From an uncultured bacterium (GTDB taxonomy: Bacteria; DUMJ01), in assembly GCA_937958695.1 (NCBI GenBank), contig CALGNK010000057.1:1-32339 (forward strand): a stretch of 32,339 nt of DNA. The letters run 5' to 3'. Made by a program: the position numbers and the translations under genes. Of this stretch, positions 26,582-32,339 are shown in pieces; position 1 is the stretch's first letter, and every line of letters starts with the position of its first letter. The notes under the pieces were generated by a model. It saw only the letters and a list, made by a program, of their open reading frames with translations. It was not told the DNA's origin and ran no database searches.

Positions 26582-27106
26582 ATGGCTAGTCTAGTTAATC
26601 TTAGCTTCACCGATTTTGGTCCTGCTAGAGTTATTGGTAAGGAGATAAGAACGAAGGTAGCTGGAGAATATAATCCGATCCCGCAATTTTGGATGAAGTG
26701 TTTTGAGGATAGAGTGTTTCAAATATTAGAGTCTATGCCTGATTGTATTTTAGACTCTTCTTATATTGGTTGGGAAGGAGAATACGATCCTAATACTAAT
26801 GAATTTTCCTATATAGTTGGGATGTTTATGAAGCCGGATACCCCTGTGCCAGAAGGCTTTGACTTTCGAGACCTCCCTGCTTGTAAAATGGCAATTGGTT
26901 GGATTAAGGGAAAAGAGCCTGAGATATATATGGAAGGGACACCATTAATGGTTTCCGGAATGAAAGAGAAGGGATTTGAATATGATGACTCTGAAGGGTA
27001 TATGGTAGAGGTTTATACCTATGAACGTTTCATTATGCCACAAGAGAAGGGTGAAGAGGAGGTGATTTTAGACCTTTATATTCCATGTAAAAGTATAGAA
27101 CCTTAG
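26582..27106 (+). CDS. GyrI-like small-molecule-binding protein
   Basis: A 174-residue protein matching the GyrI-like/AraC effector-binding fold, without a DNA-binding domain. It opens LVNLSFTDFGPARVIGKEIRTK, the first strand and helix. IPQFWMKCFEDRVFQIL, YIGWEGEYDPNTNEFSYIVGMF and the DLPACKMAIGWIKG segment are typical of the duplicated SHS2-type domain. The end has a YTYERFIMPQEKGEEEVILDLYIPC strand. Such stand-alone domains bind hydrophobic or drug-like ligands, and some hydrolyse them. It has an AGGGAGGT site and its own promoter. The ligand is unknown. Confidence 0.8.
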   Translation: MASLVNLSFTDFGPARVIGKEIRTKVAGEYNPIPQFWMKCFEDRVFQILESMPDCILDSSYIGWEGEYDPNTNEFSYIVGMFMKPDTPVPEGFDFRDLPACKMAIGWIKGKEPEIYMEGTPLMVSGMKEKGFEYDDSEGYMVEVYTYERFIMPQEKGEEEVILDLYIPCKSIEP

Positions 27107-27158
27107 ATAATTTTTGTTTTGCCAGATTGCTATTGCTTTTTAGAGAATGTTATGCTAG

Positions 27159-27164
27159 TATAAT
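27159..27164 (+). promoter_or_regulatory. -10 element of the tRNA-Cys/tRNA-Val operon
   Basis: A perfect TATAAT at 27159-27164, 10 nt before the mature tRNA-Cys. The start would be near 27171. A -35 is not clear at 17 nt; TTGCTT is 20 nt upstream. Confidence 0.55.
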
Positions 27165-27174
27165 TATAGTTAAA

Positions 27175-27248
27175 GGGGACGTAGCCAAGCGGATTAAGGC
27201 GGCAGATTGCAAATCTGCTATTCCTCGGTTCGAATCCGGGCGTCCCCT
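27175..27248 (+). tRNA. tRNA-Cys(GCA)
   Basis: Acceptor GGGGACG pairs with CGTCCCC; anticodon stem GCAGA/TCTGC encloses TTGCAAA with anticodon GCA. The T-arm has GGTTCGAATCC. The discriminator is U73, as expected for tRNA-Cys, and CCA is encoded at 27249-27251. Confidence 0.96.
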
Positions 27249-27256
27249 CCACAAGT

Positions 27257-27328
27257 GGGCGGTTAGTTCAGCGGAAGAACGCTTCGTTGACACCGAAGAG
27301 GCCAGTGGTTCAACTCCACTACCGCCCA
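27257..27328 (+). tRNA. tRNA-Val(GAC)
   Basis: Acceptor GGGCGGT pairs with ACCGCCC. The anticodon loop contains GAC in a CTTCG/CGAAG stem. The T-arm has GGTTCAACTCC. CCA is encoded (27329-27331). It follows tRNA-Cys by 5 nt after that gene's CCA and is probably processed from one transcript. Confidence 0.95.
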
Positions 27329-27337
27329 CCATTTTTA

Positions 27338-27346
27338 TGTTATAAT
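27338..27346 (+). promoter_or_regulatory. Extended -10 promoter of thyX
   Basis: TGTTATAAT, with TATAAT at 27341-27346. Only 7 nt separate it from the thyX ATG, so transcription would begin at or next to the start codon. It lies 10 nt past the tRNA-Val gene. No -35 is visible. Confidence 0.65.
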
Positions 27347-27353
27347 ACCCTAT

Positions 27354-28010
27354 ATGAATGTAAGACTTTTATCCTATACACCTGAGCCTGATAGAGTAGT
27401 GGCCCTTTCTGCAAGGCTATGTTATAGTAGAATAGGTATTTCTGAACTTGCCGAGAAGCTTACCGATGAAAAGGTTAGGGAGTTATTGAATAGACTTAGG
27501 AAGTCTGGTCACTTATCTCCATTCGAACATGCAAATTTTACTTTCGGTATAGAAGGTATCTCAAGAGTTACATCTCACCAGCTGGTTAGACATAGAATAG
27601 CTAGCTATTCACAGCAAAGCCAAAGGTATGTAAATATGTCTAAGACTGACTTTGTGATTCCTCCTTCCATTATGAAAGATGAATCTGCTTTGGAGATGTT
27701 ATCTAAAGCAAATAAATTAGCTAAGTCAACTTACGATAAGCTTATCGAGTTAGGTATACCTGAGGAAGATGCTAGATATGTTTTACCTCAAGGAATTACA
27801 ACAAAGATTATTGTAACTATGAATGCTAGGGAATTGTTACACTTCTTTAATCTTAGATGCTGTCTTAGAGCACAGTGGGAGATAAGGATGATGGCTAATC
27901 ATATGCTTGAAGAGGTTAAAAAGGTCGCTCCTATCATATTTGAAAAAGCCGGTCCTTTCTGTTTTAGCGGTCCTTGTCCAGAAGAAGGTCCCTGTCCTCT
28001 TAAAAAATGA
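27354..28010 (+). CDS. thyX: Flavin-dependent thymidylate synthase ThyX
   Basis: A 218-residue ThyX, which makes dTMP from dUMP using methylene-tetrahydrofolate and FAD/NADPH, so no dihydrofolate reductase recycling is needed. The RHRx7S motif is RHRIASYSQQS at residues 79-89, followed by QRYV. HLSPFEHANF at about 55 and the ELLHFFNLRCCLRAQWEIR helix (about 165-185) are diagnostic. There is a Cys-rich tail, FSGPCPEEGPCPLKK. No Shine-Dalgarno site precedes the ATG; a TGTTATAAT ends 7 nt before it, so the mRNA is probably leaderless. The stop overlaps DUF3006 as ATGA. A strong assignment. Confidence 0.97.
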   Translation: MNVRLLSYTPEPDRVVALSARLCYSRIGISELAEKLTDEKVRELLNRLRKSGHLSPFEHANFTFGIEGISRVTSHQLVRHRIASYSQQSQRYVNMSKTDFVIPPSIMKDESALEMLSKANKLAKSTYDKLIELGIPEEDARYVLPQGITTKIIVTMNARELLHFFNLRCCLRAQWEIRMMANHMLEEVKKVAPIIFEKAGPFCFSGPCPEEGPCPLKK

Positions 28011-28231
28011 GATTTGTTATAGATAGATTTGAAGGAGATATTGCTGTACTAGTTAATGATATAACTATTAATATTCCAAGGATTATTCTTCCAAAAGAGG
28101 CAAAAGAGGGAGATATCTTAATTATTGAACTAAGAATAGACAAGGAAGAAACAGAGAGACTCAAAAGAGAAATAAAGGACAAGATTAATAGACTCATAGA
28201 GAAAGAAGAAAAGGGTGATATTTGGCTTTGA
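28007..28231 (+). CDS. DUF3006 protein
   Basis: A 74-residue protein of the DUF3006 family. The first half (RFVIDRFEGDIAVLV...IPRIILPKEAKEGDILII) is a small beta-barrel. The second half is a charged helix rich in Lys, Glu and Arg. DUF3006 genes in low-GC anaerobes often sit next to a ComEC-like metallo-beta-lactamase gene, as here. The start overlaps the thyX stop (ATGA), and the stop overlaps the next start. Function is unknown. Confidence 0.85.
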   Translation: MRFVIDRFEGDIAVLVNDITINIPRIILPKEAKEGDILIIELRIDKEETERLKREIKDKINRLIEKEEKGDIWL

Positions 28232-29163
28232 GAAAGACTAAAGTCTCTTTAACTCTTATTATTTTATTACTTATCTCCTTAGTAGGTATTGGTATATCAG
28301 ATCCTAACACTAGGTATTTACTCTTCAGTAAAAGTGTATTATTTAATGCGGATGTAAAAATTTTTGTTCTTGATGTGGGACAGGGGGATAGTATACTTAT
28401 AAAAGCTTTTGATAAAAATATTCTGATAGATGCTGGCCCAGATAGAAATCTTTCTTCAAGTAAGATTAATTCTTTCGGAGTAAAGAAATTAAATCTAGTA
28501 ATAGCTACTCATCCTCATAGTGACCATATAGATGGTATGGTTGAGGTAATTAGAAGATATAATCCAGAGTACTATCTAGACCCTGGTATCCATCATACTT
28601 CCAAGATATATAAGACTCTTTTAGATCTAGTTGAAGAAAAAGGTCTCAAGTATATGAGGCCTAGAGGTCAGACTATTCATCTGCAATCAGCAATACTTTA
28701 TATCTTCCCTCTACCTAGCAATATCAAAAGTATAAATAACGGTTCTGTGGTCAGTAAGTTATCCTATAAAGATTTTGGAATGTTATTTTTAGGGGACGCA
28801 GAGTTAGAGGAGCAGTCCTTTCTTATAGACACCAGTAAAGATAATCTTAAAAGTAATGTAATAAAGATTTCTCATCATGGCTCTAATACAGGGACTAACC
28901 AAAGACTAATAGATATAGTATCGCCAGAAACAGCTGTTATATCAGTTGGGGAAAATAATCCTTATGGACATCCCCATAGAGAAGTTATAGAGCTTCTAAA
29001 GAAGAATAATATAAAAATTTATAGAACTGATAGAGATGGGACTGTTATAGTGCTTTCTGATGGTTCTAAATACAGCGTAATAAGGGAGAAAGGTTCTATA
29101 GGTGAAAGATTTTTATTCTTTATATTGCAACTCATAGAAACAGTACGAGGAGGTATTTGGTAA
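28222..29163 (+). CDS. ComEC-like metallo-beta-lactamase-fold hydrolase, membrane-anchored
   Basis: A 313-residue protein with a short N-terminal membrane helix or signal (about 8-25), then a metallo-beta-lactamase domain. The motif THPHSDHIDG gives H97, H99, D101 and H102. VLDVGQGDSILI, LLFLGDAELEEQ and KISHHGSNTGTN are the ComEC C-terminal-type segments. It lacks the permease part of ComEC. Stand-alone versions are presumed extracellular hydrolases acting on nucleotides or DNA ends, not shown here. The start is TTG at 28222 (TTG 28228 is possible), with AAGGGTGAT close upstream. It overlaps DUF3006 by 10 nt and is followed by gcvT at 1 nt. Confidence 0.88.
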   Translation: MALRKTKVSLTLIILLLISLVGIGISDPNTRYLLFSKSVLFNADVKIFVLDVGQGDSILIKAFDKNILIDAGPDRNLSSSKINSFGVKKLNLVIATHPHSDHIDGMVEVIRRYNPEYYLDPGIHHTSKIYKTLLDLVEEKGLKYMRPRGQTIHLQSAILYIFPLPSNIKSINNGSVVSKLSYKDFGMLFLGDAELEEQSFLIDTSKDNLKSNVIKISHHGSNTGTNQRLIDIVSPETAVISVGENNPYGHPHREVIELLKKNNIKIYRTDRDGTVIVLSDGSKYSVIREKGSIGERFLFFILQLIETVRGGIW

Positions 29164-29164
29164 A

Positions 29165-30199
29165 ATGAAATATACTACCCTCTATGAATCACATAAGACT
29201 TTGGGTGCAAAATTTGTAGATTTTTCTGGTTGGCAGATGCCGCTTTACTATACCAGCATAATAGAAGAAGCCAAAGCTACTAGGAGTAATGTGGGTGTAT
29301 TTGATGTATCTCATATGGCTCGATTTTTGATAAATTCTCCTTCTTTGGATTTTTTAGATATACTTTTTACTAACGATCCTCGGAAACTTGGTGTTGGGAA
29401 GGCTCAATACACCCTTCTTTGTAATGAAAGAGGAGGAATAATAGATGATACCATTCTTATGAACCTGGATAATACTAGATTTTTACTTATAGCCAATGCG
29501 TGTAATCGTTATAAAGTCTTAAATTGGCTAAAGTTATACAGTAAAAATGAGACTATAGAAGATATTACAGAATCTACAAGTTCTATAGCCATCCAGGGTC
29601 CAAAAGCTGAGGGTTTGGCAGAGAGGATATTTGATGTCGAATTGAGTAAACTAAAGAGATTTTATATATTTGGGCTAGACAATCTTATCATTTCTAGAAC
29701 AGGATATACTGGCGAGGATGGGTTCGAAATATTTACCTCATCTAATATGATCTTTTCTTTATGGGAGAAGGCTATATCTCTAGGTGGAGTTCCTTGTGGT
29801 TTAGGTGCTAGAGATATACTTAGACTTGAAGCGGGATATTGTTTATATGGTAATGAATTGAGTGAGGATATAGATCCGATAACTTCAGGGCTTGAGAGAT
29901 TTGTAAAATTAGATAATAGAAATTTTATAGGTTCTGAAAGAATTAGAGAGCTTGTTATAAATGGAACCAAAGAGAGATTAGTTTGGTTTAGAATGCAGGA
30001 CAAAGTGATTCCCAGAAAAGGAGATGACATTAGATATAATGGAATGAAGGCTGGTAGGGTTACCTCTGGTGGTTATTCCCCTAAATTTGATGTTGGAATT
30101 GGTATGGGATATGTAGAGTCAGAGATAGCTAAAGAGGGAAATATTGTAGAGGTTGTTATAAGAAATTCTCCTCGGATTGGTATTATATCGAAGAGGTAA
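29165..30199 (+). CDS. gcvT: Aminomethyltransferase (glycine cleavage T protein)
   Basis: A 344-residue T-protein, transferring the methylene group of the H-protein-bound aminomethyl unit to tetrahydrofolate. Family segments are VDFSGWQMPLYY at the N-terminus, GVFDVSHMARF, the folate-binding GGIIDDTILM (the first Asp is catalytic), QGPKA, SRTGYTGEDGFEIF, GLGARDILRLEAG and the C-terminal barrel, somewhat short. No gcvH or gcvP is adjacent, so these would be elsewhere, or the protein may be a folate-dependent relative. An AGGAGGT site precedes the ATG at 29165. With thyX in the same transcript it concentrates one-carbon (methylene-THF) functions. Confidence 0.9.
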   Translation: MKYTTLYESHKTLGAKFVDFSGWQMPLYYTSIIEEAKATRSNVGVFDVSHMARFLINSPSLDFLDILFTNDPRKLGVGKAQYTLLCNERGGIIDDTILMNLDNTRFLLIANACNRYKVLNWLKLYSKNETIEDITESTSSIAIQGPKAEGLAERIFDVELSKLKRFYIFGLDNLIISRTGYTGEDGFEIFTSSNMIFSLWEKAISLGGVPCGLGARDILRLEAGYCLYGNELSEDIDPITSGLERFVKLDNRNFIGSERIRELVINGTKERLVWFRMQDKVIPRKGDDIRYNGMKAGRVTSGGYSPKFDVGIGMGYVESEIAKEGNIVEVVIRNSPRIGIISKR

Positions 30200-30207
30200 T
30201 CCCTCCG

Positions 30208-30216
30208 TGATATAAT
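30208..30216 (+). promoter_or_regulatory. Extended -10 promoter of dnaG
   Basis: TGATATAAT, hexamer 30211-30216, only 6 nt before the dnaG ATG. Transcription would begin at the start codon. No Shine-Dalgarno site and no clear -35. Confidence 0.65.
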
Positions 30217-30222
30217 ATTATT

Positions 30223-31992
30223 ATGAGTATTTCTCAGAGGATAAAAGAAAGGATTGATATAGTAGATTTTATCTCTTCTTATGTCAGGCTAACGAGATCT
30301 GGGAAGAATTACATAGGGCTTTGTCCATTTCATAATGACCATAATCCTTCTTTTACGGTAAGTCCAGAGAAACAGTTATTTTACTGTTTTGGCTGTAAAG
30401 AAGGTGGGGATGTAATAAAGTTTCTGATGAAGATTGAACATCTCTCCTATAGAGAGGCACTTGCTCAACTCGGTAGGCGTGTTGGGATAGAGGTGGATGA
30501 TACTAATGATGAAAGTTCTGGAGGAATTAGAGAACTATACAAGATAAATGATCTTGTCACAAAATATTTTAACTATATACTTACAGAAACACAGTATGGT
30601 AAAATTCCTAGAGAATATCTGGCTAAGAGAGGTATAAAGAAGGAAACTATCGATACCTTTAAGCTCGGTTACGCTATGGCTAGTTGGAATTCACTGCAAA
30701 AATTTTTGGAGAAAAAGGGTGTAAATTTAGAGACACAGGAAATATTAGGACTTATAATAAATGATAAAGAGACAGGTAAGTCCTACGATAGATTTAGAGA
30801 TCGTATAATATTTCCTATCATTGATATAACAGGTCACACGGTAGGTTTTGGTGGTAGAGTTTTAGATGACTCATTACCTAAATATGTAAATACCCCAGAG
30901 ACTCCTGTATTTAGAAAAGGACACATTCTTTATGGCCTTTATCAGACCAGAGATGAAATAATGAAAAAGGACCAGGCAATTGTAGTTGAAGGATATATGG
31001 ATTGTATATCCTTATATCAGGCTGGTATAAAGAATGTGGTGGCTTCAATGGGAACTTCATTTACTCGTGAACAAGGCTTAGCCCTGAAGAGAATAGCAAA
31101 GGATATAGTTATTGCCTTTGATACAGATACTGCAGGCGATTTAGCTGTAATCAGGGGTGCCAATGTCTTAAGGGAAGTGGGTTGTAATGTCAGAATAGCG
31201 CGTTGGACTGTTTTTAAAGACCCTGATGAGTTTATACGTAACGAGGGTCCTATAGTCTTTTTAGATATTATAAATAGAGCCAAGTCATTTTTGGATTATA
31301 TGCTAGAACTATTAATAAATAGGTATGATATTACATCTTTAGAGGGAAGGATTCAGTTCTTTCAGGAATTTTTTCCTCTTTTGAGAAGTGAACCTAGGGT
31401 ATCTGTTCAGAGGGCATATTTGGATAAGGTAGCTACTCTTGGAAAGATTCCTCCAGAGTTATTGTACAGAGAATTTGACCTTTTCTATACTTCAAGAAAG
31501 AAAGAATTTGAGGTTACTTCTATCTCTGCTTTAAGCTGGATGCAGAGAGAAGATATGGATGTATTGAGAGAGAAATTAGAGAGACAGCTGTTGTTTTTTG
31601 CTCTTAATGATATTAAGTTTCTTAACATAATAAAGGAGATTTTTCAACCAGATATATTCACTATAAAGGAATACAGAGAGATATATGAACGTCTATTACA
31701 GTGGAATTTTGAAGAGGGGGGATTCGAAGTACAAGATGATAATCTTTCAAGCGTAATAGCTAAGATAAACATCTCTGAGCAGATAGAACTGTCTGAAAAT
31801 AACTTAAATGAAACTATAAATAGGTTAAATGGTATAATATTGCAAAAGAAGAGGGAAGAACTAATAAGAGAGTTAGAGTTGGCAGAGAAAAGCGGTGAGG
31901 TTGAGAAGGCTAAGGAGCTTGCTACTAAAATTCAAAATTTGACTAGAGAGATTTTTAGTATAGGGGAAAGGAGAATGTCTGTAAATGGATGA
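30223..31992 (+). CDS. dnaG: DNA primase
   Basis: A 589-residue DnaG, which makes RNA primers at the replication fork. The CHC2-type zinc finger is C34/H37/C55/C58 (LCPFHNDHNPSF and YCFGCKEGGD). The toprim active site has E256 in VEGYMD and D300/D302 in AFDTDTAGD. The linker and a C-terminal DnaB-interaction region are present. It has its own, apparently leaderless promoter 6 nt before the ATG. It is directly upstream of rpoD, whose start lies inside the last codons, giving the classical macromolecular synthesis order dnaG-rpoD without rpsU. Confidence 0.97.
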   Translation: MSISQRIKERIDIVDFISSYVRLTRSGKNYIGLCPFHNDHNPSFTVSPEKQLFYCFGCKEGGDVIKFLMKIEHLSYREALAQLGRRVGIEVDDTNDESSGGIRELYKINDLVTKYFNYILTETQYGKIPREYLAKRGIKKETIDTFKLGYAMASWNSLQKFLEKKGVNLETQEILGLIINDKETGKSYDRFRDRIIFPIIDITGHTVGFGGRVLDDSLPKYVNTPETPVFRKGHILYGLYQTRDEIMKKDQAIVVEGYMDCISLYQAGIKNVVASMGTSFTREQGLALKRIAKDIVIAFDTDTAGDLAVIRGANVLREVGCNVRIARWTVFKDPDEFIRNEGPIVFLDIINRAKSFLDYMLELLINRYDITSLEGRIQFFQEFFPLLRSEPRVSVQRAYLDKVATLGKIPPELLYREFDLFYTSRKKEFEVTSISALSWMQREDMDVLREKLERQLLFFALNDIKFLNIIKEIFQPDIFTIKEYREIYERLLQWNFEEGGFEVQDDNLSSVIAKINISEQIELSENNLNETINRLNGIILQKKREELIRELELAEKSGEVEKAKELATKIQNLTREIFSIGERRMSVNG

Positions 31993-32339
31993 GAAAATTA
32001 GAGAAAAAGAGGAACATATAGGAGAAGAGTTTGATTCTAATATAGAATATCTTGTAGATAAGGGTAGAAATCAGGGATTTGTTACCCATGAGGATATATT
32101 AAAAGCTATTCCTGGGGAAGAGTTAGATATTGACCATCTGGATTATCTTTATAAAATTCTCTTAAATCTAGGTATAGAGATAGAAGATGGTGAAGAACTA
32201 AAGAAACTACCCGTAGAAGTTGAGAAGTTAGAAGAGGAGTTAGAGGTAGAGGAAGCAGTACCACTAGATGATGCAGTAAGGCTCTATCTTAGAGAAATAG
32301 GTAAAATTCCGCTACTTACTCCTGAGGAAGAAGTAGAAC
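31985..32339 (+). CDS. rpoD: Primary sigma factor RpoD, N-terminal part
   Basis: The first about 118 codons of the housekeeping sigma factor, cut off by the window edge. Residues 1 to about 85 match region 1.1 (LVDKGRNQGFVTHEDILKAI), a negatively charged domain that keeps free sigma off DNA. An acidic linker follows. Then region 1.2 starts with VRLYLREIGKIPLLTPEEE. The ATG overlaps the dnaG stop by 8 nt. An AGGAG site at 31969-31973 is 11 nt upstream. Regions 2 to 4 lie outside the window. Confidence 0.94.
   Translation, partial: MDEKIREKEEHIGEEFDSNIEYLVDKGRNQGFVTHEDILKAIPGEELDIDHLDYLYKILLNLGIEIEDGEELKKLPVEVEKLEEELEVEEAVPLDDAVRLYLREIGKIPLLTPEEEVE

Noticed and set aside
27127-27345. Frames on both strands across the two tRNA genes
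   Set aside because: They are translated tRNA sequence, with the typical spurious GGSGVEPLASS- and PDSNRG-type peptides.

Overview
This is a low-GC (my estimate is mid-30s percent), AGA- and ATA-rich bacterial chromosome segment, densely packed, with many ATGA-type stop/start overlaps, strong Shine-Dalgarno sites and tRNAs with encoded CCA. A SCIFF peptide with its radical SAM maturase, ThyX, a class III hybrid-cluster protein and a stand-alone GcvT point to an anaerobe related to Clostridia or a neighbouring low-GC lineage. A signal-peptide-bearing, beta-barrel-like protein in the SCIFF operon hints at a diderm envelope. I cannot fix the phylum from sequence alone.

Layout. 1-419 has no convincing gene. 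A PIG-L-type deacetylase (-) and hcp (+) diverge around a perfect inverted repeat. An operon at 2.7-7.6 kb runs esterase, tldD, tldE, livF-like ATPase, transaldolase and ends in a textbook terminator. Next come a ferritin-like protein (-), a membrane-anchored TPR protein (+), and a glycosyltransferase (-) divergent from a large fusion of a class III aminotransferase with an acyl-ACP reductase-like half (9.8-12.3 kb). A long operon (12.9-17.8 kb) holds SCIFF, its maturase, a barrel-like exported protein, DUF3842, DUF2007, rhomboid, an FMN-binding protein and nicotinate phosphoribosyltransferase, whose 3' end lies antisense to a tRNA-Leu. A heparinase II/III-like lyase and a sugar isomerase form a two-gene operon, followed by a site-2 protease with CBS domains.

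From 25.1 kb leftward, eno, pyk, divIC and a yabR-like S1 gene form a tightly overlapping operon. It is divergent from a NYN-domain gene, and the two promoters share a -35 region. A decayed zinc alcohol dehydrogenase, a GyrI-like protein and tandem tRNA-Cys/tRNA-Val follow. The right end carries thyX, DUF3006, a secreted metallo-beta-lactamase-fold protein and gcvT, then dnaG and the start of rpoD.

The most interesting items are the aminotransferase/acyl-ACP-reductase fusion, which could in principle turn an acyl thioester into an aldehyde and then an amine, and a SCIFF peptide that has lost one of six cysteines but kept the crosslinked Cys/Thr pair. Also notable are apparently leaderless genes (thyX, dnaG, perhaps the glycosyltransferase) with extended -10 promoters a few bases before the start codon, and the back-to-back eno/NYN promoters.
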